Shown one piece after another: positions 1 to 12,985 of a stretch of 64,000 nucleotides of DNA. Source of the stretch: Archangium violaceum Cb vi76 (lineage in GTDB: Bacteria; Myxococcota; Myxococcia; Myxococcales; Myxococcaceae). A program made the position numbers and the translations under genes. Location of the stretch: the NCBI RefSeq assembly GCF_000733295.1, contig NZ_JPMI01000394.1, forward strand, positions 50,545-114,544, in the 5' to 3' direction. A model generated the notes under the pieces. The model had not been told where the DNA came from, ran no database searches, and worked only from the letters and a program-made list of their open reading frames with translations. Each line of letters starts with the position of its first letter. Position 1 is the stretch's first letter.

Positions 1-1546
<1,546 letters not shown>

Positions 1547-1651
1547 CAGGCGACGTCCCCTACGAAGCATTCACGCTCGGGGAGTGCTCCAGGGCGACTT
1601 CGCCAGTTGCTCCGGCTCAGGGAGCTTCCAACGTCATCCCCTTTTCTCCCC

Positions 1652-1669
1652 ATGATTGTACGTAATCAT
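1652..1669. promoter_or_regulatory. AT-rich inverted repeat upstream of the kinase gene
   Basis: ATGATT and AATCAT arms flank a 6-bp centre (GTACGT) in a short AT-rich island about 105 bp upstream of the kinase start. The 240-bp gap between the kinase and the lipoprotein gene holds nothing else recognisable. It may be an operator or promoter element for the kinase; this is inferred from position and symmetry only. Confidence 0.25.
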
Positions 1670-1786
1670 ACATGGAGGATGGAATTCGGATAGTCCGTGA
1701 CCCCGAGGAACCAGCGCTTCCTCGGAAAGTGGAGGTTGGCCGGCGGGGAGGCAGCCGGGCGGACGGGCAGACGGGCGAGGTAGGAT

Positions 1787-3460
1787 TCAACGGCTGGTGA
1801 AAACGAGGACGCGGTTGTTGCTGGCGTCCGGCACCACCACATGGGGCCATGCCAGGAGGATGCCGGCCGGCTGGCTGAAGCCGCTGGCGTTCGGAGGCGA
1901 GGCCTCGGTGTCGGAGGTGAAGTCCGGCTGCCCGAGGACGAGCTCCGCCGCCACGCCGTTGGCGGTGGGGAACTGGTTCCACACCAGCACCCGGTTGTTC
2001 TGGTTGTCGGCGACGAAGAGCTGCAGCCCGGTGGAGGCGATGTAGGAGGGAATCCGCAGGCTGGACGCGGTGGTGCCGGTCGCACGCGAGGTGAAGTCGG
2101 CCTGTCCGAGCACGACGTCCGCGGCCTGCCCGTTCTCGGTGGGGAAGCGGTTCCAGAGGAGCACGCGGCTGTTGGCGGTATCCACCACCGCGAGGCGGGT
2201 GCCATCCGTCCACACCCCCGTGGGGCTGAAGAGCGTGGAGGCGGAAGGCGTGGCGTCTTCCGTGCCGTCGCCCGTGGCGTCATTGGGGGCGCAGGACTCG
2301 AACGACTGCTGGCCGAGGACGAGCTCCGCCGGGGCCGCGTTCGCGGTGGGGAAGGTGTTCCACACGAGGACGCGGTTGTTGCCGCTGTCCGCCACGAGCA
2401 CCTTGCCGTGGCCGAGGAACACGTCCTTCGGGAGGCGGAGGTCATCCCGGCCGCAATCCTCGGCATGGGTGTCCAGGGCGGGCTGGCCGAGCACGAGCGT
2501 GGGCGTGGCCCCGGTGCTCGCGGGAAGCGCCGGGTAGAGCAGGACGCGGTTGTTGCGATAGTCCGCCACCGCCAGCCGGGTCCCATCGCTGGCGAGGCCC
2601 GCGGGTCCGTCCAGGTTTCCCTGCCCGCTGCCCGCTTCGACGGAGGTGAAGTCCGGTTGTCCGAGGACGAAGGCCGCGGAGGCATCGTTGGCCGAGGGCA
2701 CGCCGTTGAAGCCGAGGACGCGGCTGGAGTTCTGGTCCGAGAGGTAGAGCCGCCCGCCCGCGAGCACCGGGTTGCCCAGGGGACCATCCAGGGTGTTGGC
2801 CCCGGCGCTGTCCGCCTGGTGCGGGAAGCCGCTGGTGAAGTCCTTCTGGCCGATGACGACGCTGGCGGCCTGGTGGGTGTCCAGCGTGTACCAGTCGAGG
2901 CAGCGGACCGAGAGGTTCGTCACGTCGCCGGCCACCGTCCCGGCTCCATTCGAGAGGGTGCAGCGCTGGCCCGCGGGGGACGTCTCCACCCCCACCGAGT
3001 ACGTGGCGCCACGTGGCAGCTTCGTCGTGAAGGTGAAGCCTCCATTCGCGGTGACCTGGAGCCGCTCGCTTCCGAGGCTCAGCTCGAGCGCCCCGCGCAG
3101 GCCCTCCACCGTGCCGCCAACCGAGTACGTCCTCGCCGCGCAGCGCACCTGGACGGAGCTCACGTCCCCGCCGGCCACCTTGCCGGTTCCGCCTTCCACG
3201 GAGCACTCCTGCTCCGCGGGCGCGCTGGCCACCGTCACCGCGTAGTCGCGCCCGTCCTCCAGTGGCGTCTCGAACGAGAACGGCCCGTTCGCGCTCCGGG
3301 TGAGGCTCTGCTGCCCGTTGAGCTGGAGGGTGAGGGCGCCACCGGAGAGCCCGGAGAGCGTTCCGCCCACGCTGTACTTCGCGGGGGGGGCGGGGGTGGG
3401 CTCTTCGCAAGCGGCCACCAGCGTGGCCAGGACCAGGACTCCAAGACGACCCATGCGCAT
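1787..3460 (-). CDS. Lipoprotein with Ig-like repeats and an NHL/beta-propeller-type region
   Basis: 557 residues. The N-terminus is a lipoprotein signal peptide with lipobox VAAC, Cys at about 18. Two similar segments (about 28-190) both begin YSVGGT and look like short Ig or carboxypeptidase-regulatory-like beta domains. The rest carries about six repeats built on VLGQxDFTS and NNRVLVWNxFPT, a pattern typical of NHL-like beta-propellers in myxobacterial surface proteins. The protein is probably anchored in the outer membrane and may bind ligands or partners; no enzymatic motif is visible. A run of eight C residues (minus strand) lies in the linker after the lipobox. It is transcribed towards the kinase gene. 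Function unknown. Confidence 0.85.
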   Translation of the reverse strand: MRMGRLGVLVLATLVAACEEPTPAPPAKYSVGGTLSGLSGGALTLQLNGQQSLTRSANGPFSFETPLEDGRDYAVTVASAPAEQECSVEGGTGKVAGGDVSSVQVRCAARTYSVGGTVEGLRGALELSLGSERLQVTANGGFTFTTKLPRGATYSVGVETSPAGQRCTLSNGAGTVAGDVTNLSVRCLDWYTLDTHQAASVVIGQKDFTSGFPHQADSAGANTLDGPLGNPVLAGGRLYLSDQNSSRVLGFNGVPSANDASAAFVLGQPDFTSVEAGSGQGNLDGPAGLASDGTRLAVADYRNNRVLLYPALPASTGATPTLVLGQPALDTHAEDCGRDDLRLPKDVFLGHGKVLVADSGNNRVLVWNTFPTANAAPAELVLGQQSFESCAPNDATGDGTEDATPSASTLFSPTGVWTDGTRLAVVDTANSRVLLWNRFPTENGQAADVVLGQADFTSRATGTTASSLRIPSYIASTGLQLFVADNQNNRVLVWNQFPTANGVAAELVLGQPDFTSDTEASPPNASGFSQPAGILLAWPHVVVPDASNNRVLVFTSR

Positions 3461-3526
3461 GCCAGGGTTTATGTCACGGGCCCCGACGGAGCGACAAGCC
3501 GCGCTCCCCGCGGCCCGGCCCGTGGC

Positions 3527-3949
3527 TCAGGGCATGTCCTGGCCGCGCGTCTTCCACCAGTTCTCCCCGTAGCTGATGCACAGCTGCTCGCCGGCCTCGA
3601 TGTCGCGCAGGGCGTAGAAGGTGAAGACGTCCTTGGGCGAGTGGCCCTTCTGGTACCCCCGGTAGTACGACACGTTGGGGTCCTGCGAGTGGTTGTAGAT
3701 CATCCCCGAGCCCATCACGATCGCCACCCACTCGCCGCCACGGTCCTCCTCGTGCGGGCCCCACTCGATGTTGAAGACGTAGTCGGACAGGGCGGAGCTG
3801 CGCACGGTGCGGAAGGGCACCTTGAGGTAGTGGGCCTCCTCCAGGATGGTCCCCTCGGCAATGGCCACGTCCGTGAAGACGCCATAGCCCCACTCGCACG
3901 GTCTGATCTTCAATCCCGGGTGGACGAAGAGTGCCTCTCCTGGCTGCAT
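3527..3949 (-). CDS. Small SET-domain protein (putative protein-lysine methyltransferase)
   Basis: 140 residues from the ATG at 3949, chosen because GGAAGG lies upstream and the residues before it look like out-of-gene sequence. It is almost nothing but a SET domain: GYGVF near the start (GxG AdoMet motif), YNHSQDPN (the NHS motif of the AdoMet pocket), and a C-terminal ISYGEN with the Tyr common in SET enzymes. Bacterial SET proteins are uncommon outside chlamydiae and a few lineages, and are thought to methylate protein lysines, including histone-like proteins. No pre-SET cysteines are present. The next gene on the same strand (the propeller lipoprotein) starts about 65 bp downstream and is probably unrelated. 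Confidence 0.85.
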   Translation of the reverse strand: MQPGEALFVHPGLKIRPCEWGYGVFTDVAIAEGTILEEAHYLKVPFRTVRSSALSDYVFNIEWGPHEEDRGGEWVAIVMGSGMIYNHSQDPNVSYYRGYQKGHSPKDVFTFYALRDIEAGEQLCISYGENWWKTRGQDMP

Positions 3950-4215
3950 CCTTGGAAACCCTTCCTGGCGGAGGCCGCGTGCTACCACAACGGCGGACCG
4001 CCAAGGGCCCGGGATTGCTTGAGCCCGCAAGCATGCCGCGCGGCGGCATCTCCTCCCGGGTTCTCCCCGAGCCGGTTTTTCACACGACACTCCAAGTTAT
4101 TTCCCGATGCGCCCTGGGTGCAATAAGTTCGCGTATTGGCGGATAAGTCTGCCTTTCCTGTGAACCGGACAGATTCGGTTCGCGGAACCCCCGAAGGAAG
4201 CGCCAGGAGAAGCGT

Positions 4216-5997
4216 ATGGCAATCAGGAAGTTTGGAACGGTCGTCGCGATGCTCGCATGTGCCGCCCCCGCGTTCGCGGAAGCAGCCCCCAAGGAGAGGG
4301 AAGTGTGGATCACCATCGGGGCGGACGCGCTGGAGCCGGCGCGCGCCTCGTTCCAGCAGAAGGGCCTGACGCTGCCGGCGCCGGCGCTCGAGAAGGGCGG
4401 AGTGGCGGTGCTGCGCGTGCGCGAGTCGCAGCTGGAGACGCTGGCCGCGGCGATGCACGACAAGCTCAACCGGTGCGCGGGCTTCATCGCCCATGACACC
4501 GAGGAGCAGGCGCTGGCGGCCGTGGAGGGCTCCACCGCGCCGCAGCCCCTGGCGTCGCTGGTGAGCTACACCCTCAACAACGGCCCGTCGGTGAACGCGA
4601 TGCTGAGCGGCGTGCAGGAGCTCAACATCCGCAACACCATCAACTACCTGTCCACCACCTGGACCACGCGCCGTTACAACCTGCAGTCGGGCATCGACGC
4701 GGCCAACTGGCTGAGGAGCCAGTGGAGCACCATCGCCAACGGGCGCAGCGACATCTCGGTGGCGCTCTACACGCACGCGAGCAGCACCTCGCCGCAGCCG
4801 TCCGTCATCGCCACCATCACGGGCACCACGCACCCCAACGAGGTGGTGGTGATCGGCGGGCACCTGGACTCCATCAACCAGAGCGGCTCCACCGCCGCGG
4901 CGCCGGGCGCGGATGACGACGCCTCGGGCGTGGCCTCGCTCACCGAGGCCTTCCGGGTGGCCGTGGCCAATGGCTACAAGCCGGCCCGCACGGTGAAGTT
5001 CATGGCCTATGCCGCCGAGGAGATTGGCCTGCGGGGCTCGGCGGACATCGCCAACTGGCACAAGAACAACTCGGTGAACGTGGTGGGCGTGCTCCAACTG
5101 GACATGACCAACTACAAGGGCTCCAGCTACGACTTCGGCATGGTGACGGACAACACCAACGCCGCGCAGAACTCCTTCACCACCAGCCTCATCTCCACGT
5201 ACCAGCCGGGGCTGACCTGGACGAACATCACGTGCGGTTACGGCTGCTCGGACCACGCCTCGTGGAACAGCGCGGGCTTCCCGACCTCGATGCCCTTCGA
5301 GGCGACGATGAGCACGGACAACCCGCAGATCCACACCTCGGGCGACACGCTGTCGGTCACGGGCGGCACGGCGGCCAACTCGGTGAAGTTCTCCAAGCTG
5401 GCGGTGTCCTTCATGGGTGAGCTGGCCAAGGGCGCGACGACGGGCAACACGCCTCCGCCGGTGGACGGCGGCGGGGGTGGCGGGACCGTCAACACGGCCA
5501 CCTACGACGCGACGCTCAAGGCGCCCCGGTGCACGGCGGCGGGCGCGGGCTGCGACTCGGGCACGCTGCTCAACGGCCGCGGCGGCCTGGGCCCCGAGGT
5601 GAACAAGCCCAACACCATCAACGCCTCCTGCACGGACGGCGCCTCGGGCACCTACCACTCGGACGAGTCCAATGACCGGCTGAAGGTGGCCACGGTGGAC
5701 GGGACGAACCTGAAGGCGGGCAAGCAGGTGACGGTGACGGCCACGGTGTGGGCCTACTCCGCCACGTCGGACACGCTGGACCTGTACTACGCGGCCAACG
5801 CGAGCAGCCCGTCGTGGGTGCTCATCGGCTCGTACAAGCCGAGCGGCTCCGGGGCGCGCACCATCACCGCCAACTACACGCTGCCCACCGGTACCAACCA
5901 GGCCATCCGCGCGAACTTCCGCTACCAGGGTTCCGCGGGCACGTGCACCACGGGCTCGTACGACGACCGCGACGACCTGATCTTCACGGTGCAGTGA
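4216..5997 (+). CDS. Secreted M28-family zinc aminopeptidase with C-terminal beta domain
   Basis: 593 residues. A classical signal peptide (about 1-22, cleavage after AFA) directs export. The metallopeptidase domain (about 190-405) shows the complete two-zinc set of the Vibrio aminopeptidase type: His216 in GGHLDS, Asp234 in GADDDAS, Glu268/Glu269 in AAEEIG, Asp296 in LDMTN and His347 in SDHAS. The N-terminal 150 residues look like an inhibitor-type propeptide. After a Gly-rich linker (near 420) comes a C-terminal domain of about 160 residues with two probable disulphide pairs, a jelly-roll-like tail common on myxobacterial secreted hydrolases. A strong AGGAGA ribosome site lies 6 bp before the ATG. 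Likely role: digestion of extracellular peptides during predation. It is monocistronic; the hairpins after it look like a terminator. Confidence 0.93.
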   Translation: MAIRKFGTVVAMLACAAPAFAEAAPKEREVWITIGADALEPARASFQQKGLTLPAPALEKGGVAVLRVRESQLETLAAAMHDKLNRCAGFIAHDTEEQALAAVEGSTAPQPLASLVSYTLNNGPSVNAMLSGVQELNIRNTINYLSTTWTTRRYNLQSGIDAANWLRSQWSTIANGRSDISVALYTHASSTSPQPSVIATITGTTHPNEVVVIGGHLDSINQSGSTAAAPGADDDASGVASLTEAFRVAVANGYKPARTVKFMAYAAEEIGLRGSADIANWHKNNSVNVVGVLQLDMTNYKGSSYDFGMVTDNTNAAQNSFTTSLISTYQPGLTWTNITCGYGCSDHASWNSAGFPTSMPFEATMSTDNPQIHTSGDTLSVTGGTAANSVKFSKLAVSFMGELAKGATTGNTPPPVDGGGGGGTVNTATYDATLKAPRCTAAGAGCDSGTLLNGRGGLGPEVNKPNTINASCTDGASGTYHSDESNDRLKVATVDGTNLKAGKQVTVTATVWAYSATSDTLDLYYAANASSPSWVLIGSYKPSGSGARTITANYTLPTGTNQAIRANFRYQGSAGTCTTGSYDDRDDLIFTVQ

Positions 5998-6008
5998 GGT
6001 GTCACCAC

Positions 6009-6055
6009 CCCTCTCCCCCCGGGAGAGGGTCGGGGTGAGGGTGCTGCTCACCCCG
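6009..6055. terminator. Two tandem hairpins between convergent genes
   Basis: A perfect 9-bp stem (6009-6017 with 6021-6029, loop CCC) is followed at once by a second perfect 9-bp stem (6031-6039 with 6047-6055, 7-nt loop). They lie between the ends of the aminopeptidase and Hsp70-like genes, which converge. The CCCTCTCCC/GGGAGAGGGTCGGGGTGAGG sequence resembles an intergenic repeat seen in many high-GC proteobacteria. There is no U-tract, so Rho-independent termination is uncertain. Confidence 0.6.
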
Positions 6056-6082
6056 GGTTGAATCCCGCCCCGGAGCCGTGGC

Positions 6083-7636
6083 TCAAGAAGCCGCGGCCCG
6101 GGGCGCTCTCATTTGAGGGCTCGCGTCGACGATGGGAGCGGGGACGGGCTTGCCATCGGCGCCGACGAGATAGGTCCGCAGCACGAAGTCCTGGCCCATG
6201 TGCAGCTCGAGCCGGGGAGCGCCGCCGCGGCGCCACTCGGGGCCCACCTGGAGGGTGCCGAGCACCTCGCGGTCCACACTGGTGGTGTCCAGGGACTCGA
6301 AGACGAGCACGGGCAGCGGGGTGGGGCCGGGCGGAAGGGCTTCCAGGGACACGGACTTGCGGCAGGGCACGGGGGTGTTGGAGGGGATGACCTCGTGGGT
6401 GACGCCGCCGGGGAGCATGACGCTGATGGGCATGGGTACCACGTCCATGAGGCCGGTGCCGCCGGGCCGGGACAGGTTGCGGCCGAGGATGGCGGCGCCC
6501 ACCGCCACGCCCAGCTCCGGGTGCACGTCCTTCTCCGAGGAGAAGCGGCGGAAGTGCGACAGGCGCTCGCGGATGGCGGGCATGCGCGTCTGGCCGCCCA
6601 CCAGCACCAGCTCGTCCACCTGGGCCGGCTTCAGGCCCGCGCGCTCCAGCACCTCGTCACACGCGGACACGGTGCGCTCGATGAGCCGGGACGTCATCTC
6701 CTCCAGCCGCTTGCGCGTGAGGCGGAACTGGAAGTCCAGGAAGCCGCCGTCCGGCCCCTGGGTGATGCAGGGCACGCGCAGCTCCGCCACCTCCGCCCTC
6801 GAGAGTTGAATCTTCACGGACTCGGCGGCGAAGACGAGCCGCTGCATGACGATCTTGTTGCCGCGCAGCTCCACGCCGTGCTGCTGGCGGAACTCCTCGG
6901 CCAGGTGCTCGACGATGCACTCGTCGAAGTTGGCGCCGCCGAGGAAGGCGTCACCGCCGGTGGCCAGCACCTTCACCACCCGGTTCTGTACGGACATGAG
7001 CGTGGCGTCGAAGGTGCCGCCGCCCAGGTCGAACACCATCACCGTCTGCTCCGGGCTGCGCAGGTTGGCGTAGTAGAGCGCCGCGGCGGTGGGCTCGTTG
7101 ATGATGGCGCGCACCTTGAGGCCCGTGCGCTCGGCCGCGTAGCGCACCGCCTCGCGCTGGCGGATGCTCGCGTGGGCCGGCACGGTGAGCACGCACTCGG
7201 CGAAGGGCTCTCCGGCGGCGTGGTTGGCCAGCGTGAGGATGTGCCGGAGGATGAAGTACGCCACCTCGTTGAGCGGCGTCACCCGGTTGTACACCTTCAC
7301 GGCGCAGTAACCGTCCGTGCCCTCCACCAGGTTGAAGGCGAAGCGCTCCCGGTGCTTCTGCACGTACTCGGACTGGTAGCGCCGCCCGAGGAAGCGCTTG
7401 CTGCCGAAGATGGTGTGACGCGGATCATCGATGATCTGCCGGCGCGCGGCCGGGCCGACGATGGCCTTGTCCGCGGCGTGGTACCAGGCCACGGACGGGA
7501 GGATGAAGTTCTTGTCCGAGACGGACACCAGCTTCAGCTTCCCCTGACGGTCGAAGAACGCCGCCGCCGTGTTGGTCGTGCCGAAGTCGATGCCGAGGAT
7601 GGGGCCACTCTGGGGGGCACTCTTGGGGGCACTCAT
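6083..7636 (-). CDS. Hsp70/DnaK-family ATPase (short form)
   Basis: 517 residues. The actin-like ATPase signatures are all present: phosphate-1 loop LGIDFGTTNT (about 14-23), phosphate-2 FDLGGGTFD and the adenosine motif LVGGQTRMP. A beta-type substrate-binding region follows to about residue 490, but the helical lid and EEVD-like tail of canonical DnaK (about 640 residues) are missing. It therefore belongs to the short Hsp70 homologues that myxobacteria carry in several copies, probably with a specialised client. No DnaJ or GrpE gene is nearby. The ATG at 7636 is preceded by a run of eight C on the coding strand and shows no Shine-Dalgarno sequence, so translation may be weak or the start may differ. 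Confidence 0.92.
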   Translation of the reverse strand: MSAPKSAPQSGPILGIDFGTTNTAAAFFDRQGKLKLVSVSDKNFILPSVAWYHAADKAIVGPAARRQIIDDPRHTIFGSKRFLGRRYQSEYVQKHRERFAFNLVEGTDGYCAVKVYNRVTPLNEVAYFILRHILTLANHAAGEPFAECVLTVPAHASIRQREAVRYAAERTGLKVRAIINEPTAAALYYANLRSPEQTVMVFDLGGGTFDATLMSVQNRVVKVLATGGDAFLGGANFDECIVEHLAEEFRQQHGVELRGNKIVMQRLVFAAESVKIQLSRAEVAELRVPCITQGPDGGFLDFQFRLTRKRLEEMTSRLIERTVSACDEVLERAGLKPAQVDELVLVGGQTRMPAIRERLSHFRRFSSEKDVHPELGVAVGAAILGRNLSRPGGTGLMDVVPMPISVMLPGGVTHEVIPSNTPVPCRKSVSLEALPPGPTPLPVLVFESLDTTSVDREVLGTLQVGPEWRRGGAPRLELHMGQDFVLRTYLVGADGKPVPAPIVDASPQMRAPRAAAS

Positions 7637-7661
7637 AAAGGGGGGGGCCCACTCTAAACGA

Positions 7662-7694
7662 AGCGGGCGGACATCGCATGGATGCCCGCCCGCT
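7662..7694 (-). terminator. Hairpin downstream of the SusD-like gene
   Basis: A perfect 9-bp GC-rich stem (7662-7670 with 7686-7694) lies just after the SusD-like gene as read on the minus strand, followed by a weak T-rich stretch (CGTTTAG). It would end the SusC/SusD transcript before the Hsp70-like gene. Confidence 0.5.
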
Positions 7695-7715
7695 CATTCC
7701 CTCAGTGAATGAGGA

Positions 7716-9092
7716 TTAGCGTCCGATCATCTCCGTCGTGGGGATGGGGAAGCGCGGGTGCACGTTGAAGGACATGCCCGGGGGATCCTCACGCTTCAGC
7801 TCCTCCAGCTTCCCGTAGCGGCGCATGTCGATCCACCGGTGCCCGCCCTCCATGAGGAGCGAGAAGCGGCGCTGATAGAGCAGCTCGTTGATGGCGAGCT
7901 CGCCCTCCAGCACCTCGGGAATCGGCGCCTGGCCACCGGAGTCTTCCCGGATGGTGTTGATGTCGGCCATGGCGGTCTCGTACCGCTCCAGCCGGATGTT
8001 GGCCTCGGCGCGCAGGAGGATGAGCTCCTCGTTGCGGATGATGGGGATGGAGGCGGTGTCCGCCGTGTACTGCGCGAAGCCCTTGGAGTACTTCTCGATG
8101 ACCCCCGGCAGCTCGCCGGGATTCTCCGAGTCCTTCACCTTGCGCCCCACGCGGGCGTCCAGCGAGCCGTCCGGCTGCTTCGCGTCCTCCAGGAGGATGG
8201 GGTTGGCGAAGATGTTGGGGCCGTTGAGCGTGTTCTTCACGTCACCGGAGCCGGTGCCGTAGGCGTGGTAGACGCCCAGGTCGAGCGGGGCGTCGATGTC
8301 GAGGAACGACTCCTCCAGGTCCACCAGCGCCTCTTCCCAGCGCTCGCGGTACACGTCCACCCGGGCCTTGATGGCGCGGTTGACCTTGATGAAGTTGGGC
8401 ACGGTGATGTCGATCACCTTGCCGTCCGTCCGCGGCTCGAAGTCCCGGAACCCGCTGCTCATCGGGAAGGGGAACGCCGTGCCACCGGCCTCCAGGTGCG
8501 CCTTGGCCTCGTCGAGCAGCGTGGCGATGTGCGCCAGCACCTTCTCCTTGGTCTCGATGGGGGCCAGCGGGGCACCGAACGGGCGGTTCACGTCGATGGG
8601 CGCGCCGTTGGTGTCGCGGGTGTTGACGATGACCAGGAAGTCCAGCGCCTGGATCGTCTTGGCGAAGCCGCGGATGGCGTTCTTCTCGGCCTCCGTGACG
8701 CCTTCCACCTTCTCCAGGGCGTTGAGCAGGGTGTTGGCGTTGCGGATGTTGGCGTAGGGATTGTCCCAGAAGTTGCCGCCGAAGGCCGGGCTGCCGCCGT
8801 TGAGCGCGGGGCCCGCCAGCATCTCGCCGACGTAGCGCGGGTCCGCCGAGTCCAGCACGAGGCTCTCGCGGCCGAGCACGCCCATCAGGGCCACGTAGCC
8901 GTTCTGGTTCGTCATGCCGGCGCGGGTACCGATGAGCAGGCCCGTGGACGCGTTGATGACCGCGGTGCGCGTGGGGGTCTGCTGGAACGAATCGAGGCTC
9001 GGGTTGTTGAGGTCCGGGACCGTCAGGTCTCCGCACCCGCCCAGCATCGCCGTGGCGCACAGCGCCAGGGCCACCTTCTTCATGTTCTTCAT
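7716..9092 (-). CDS. SusD/RagB-family outer-membrane lipoprotein
   Basis: 458 residues from the ATG at 9092, chosen because AGGA lies 8 bp upstream; ATGs at 9107 and 9083 are alternatives. It has a lipoprotein signal with lipobox MLGGC. The body carries SusD-type features: DLNNPS just after the anchor, a TPR-like helical N-terminal half (NPYANIRNANTLL), and the C-terminal block RNEELILLRAEANIRL followed by ELLYQRRFSLLMEGGHRWIDMRRYG, the most conserved SusD segment. SusD proteins sit on a SusC barrel as a surface lid capturing glycans or peptides. It lies directly downstream of the SusC-like gene (20 bp gap), so the two are co-transcribed. No glycoside hydrolase lies alongside, so the ligand cannot be guessed. 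Confidence 0.93.
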   Translation of the reverse strand: MKNMKKVALALCATAMLGGCGDLTVPDLNNPSLDSFQQTPTRTAVINASTGLLIGTRAGMTNQNGYVALMGVLGRESLVLDSADPRYVGEMLAGPALNGGSPAFGGNFWDNPYANIRNANTLLNALEKVEGVTEAEKNAIRGFAKTIQALDFLVIVNTRDTNGAPIDVNRPFGAPLAPIETKEKVLAHIATLLDEAKAHLEAGGTAFPFPMSSGFRDFEPRTDGKVIDITVPNFIKVNRAIKARVDVYRERWEEALVDLEESFLDIDAPLDLGVYHAYGTGSGDVKNTLNGPNIFANPILLEDAKQPDGSLDARVGRKVKDSENPGELPGVIEKYSKGFAQYTADTASIPIIRNEELILLRAEANIRLERYETAMADINTIREDSGGQAPIPEVLEGELAINELLYQRRFSLLMEGGHRWIDMRRYGKLEELKREDPPGMSFNVHPRFPIPTTEMIGR

Positions 9093-9111
9093 GTCGCGAA
9101 TCCTCATGGTC

Positions 9112-12111
<3,000 letters not shown>

Positions 12112-12429
12112 TCGCTCTTCACCTCAAACGTTCTGCGGATGGAGCGGCCCCCCTGTAAGGGCTGCCGTTGAAAACGAATCGTGTGTGGGAAGAGCAACCA
12201 CCGTCAACGTCGCTTATGAAACGCAAAACCGTGTATGCTCGGGCGTACTTTCCGGTGACGCGGAAATTTTCGCGCCCCAGTCGCCAGGGTTCACGCCCGG
12301 TGCGTTCGGGCCCGGCATCCACGTTGGGAGGGCAGGCGGCCAGGGCGGCCCTCCGCGAGGACACGCCGGGTTGGCGTCGCGCGGGGGGACTCCCTCTTTG
12401 CCCTGTCTCGTCACCGACAGGAGGGGTCC
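12112..12429. other. Gene-free stretch between divergent genes
   Basis: 318 bp between the SusC-like gene (leftward) and a small lipoprotein gene (rightward). The part from about 12165 to 12275 is distinctly AT-richer than its surroundings and probably holds the promoters. A ribosome site (AGGAGG) stands 6 bp before the gene at 12430. No riboswitch or small RNA was recognised. Confidence 0.5.
12178..12207 (-). promoter_or_regulatory. Possible sigma-70-type promoter of the SusC/SusD transcript
   Basis: On the minus strand TTGACG (12202-12207) is followed after 18 bp by CACGAT (12178-12183), about 70 bp upstream of the SusC start and inside the AT-richer island. The -35 box is good and the -10 box poor. 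Confidence 0.3.
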
Positions 12430-12651
12430 ATGTTCAAGGGCTCGGGAGGGTTGGCCGCCGCGTTGCTCGTCACCGCCGGTTGCAAGCAGCCGGGGCGGCA
12501 ACAGCGGCAGGAGCAGGTGGCGCGCACCCGGCAGCGGAACGCCCAGGTGCAGGGAAACCAGCGGCTCCAGCAACTGGTGACGGGCCAGGTGGTGAGCGCG
12601 AGCCCGGACGCGCGGGGGGGGGGACGAGGTGGAGGCCCGTCCGGGAGTTGA
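12430..12651 (+). CDS. Small putative lipoprotein ending in a G10 tract
   Basis: 73 residues, starting with a short hydrophobic signal and lipobox-like TAGC (Cys at about 18), then a Gln/Arg-rich segment. The ribosome site AGGAGG 6 bp upstream is among the best in the window, which argues that the gene is real. The 3' end is odd: a run of ten G (12614-12623) sits near the end, and the stop codon falls inside the T-arm of a tRNA-like sequence on the other strand. A slip in the run would change the C-terminus. No family recognised. Confidence 0.5.
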   Translation: MFKGSGGLAAALLVTAGCKQPGRQQRQEQVARTRQRNAQVQGNQRLQQLVTGQVVSASPDARGGGRGGGPSGS

Positions 12652-12702
12652 ACCCGGCAACAACGGTTTTGCAGACCGCCGCCGCCCCGGGCGGAACGGG
12701 CC
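12630..12702 (-). tRNA. tRNA-Cys(GCA)-like sequence with an aberrant D-arm
   Basis: Read on the minus strand: a 7-bp acceptor stem (GGCCCGT with ACGGGCC), discriminator T and encoded CCA at 12630-12632; a 5-bp anticodon stem closing CTGCAAA (anticodon GCA); a 5-nt variable loop; a 5-bp T-stem with loop TTCAACT. T73 and GCA are the tRNA-Cys identity elements. The D-region is only 16 nt (TCCGCCCGGGGCGGCG) and does not fold as a normal D-arm: at best a 3-bp stem, and the usual A14 is absent. Total length is 73 nt. It is either a divergent working tRNA or a damaged copy. Confidence 0.55.
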
Positions 12703-12784
12703 TCATCGGAGTGCTCGAGGTGTCCCTCGAATCAGCCTGGGAAGAGGGACGGCGCGCACGCGATGTCCTGACACGGCGCTCCGG

Positions 12785-12811
12785 TTCACTTCTACGTACG
12801 TGGAAGTGGAT
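12785..12811. repeat. 27-bp near-palindromic repeat, copy 1
   Basis: Identical over 27 bp to the copy at 17736-17762 and in the same orientation. The core CACTTCTACGT/ACGTGGAAGTG is an inverted repeat of 22 bp with one non-Watson-Crick pair. It lies about 80 bp from the tRNA-Cys-like sequence and 175 bp upstream of the gene at 12986. It may be an att-like direct repeat, an operator or a dispersed palindrome. Confidence 0.85.
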
Positions 12812-12985
12812 GGGAGGCAGGGCATGGGTCTCAGCGCATGGACTGCCCGTCGCGGATGGAGACCTCGAGTGCTCGCGCCATCGTGCAAGCCCGCGAGTTC
12901 ACGGGCCCTGCTCTTGGTCCGGGCCTTGCTGCTCCTGGAGGCAGCCGCGATTCACGTGGCTGACCTCATACCGAGGGGAGCAATC

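Noticed and set aside
6001..6060. CRISPR-like or REP-like array
   Set aside because: Only two different hairpins exist at this place, with no repeated unit and spacer.
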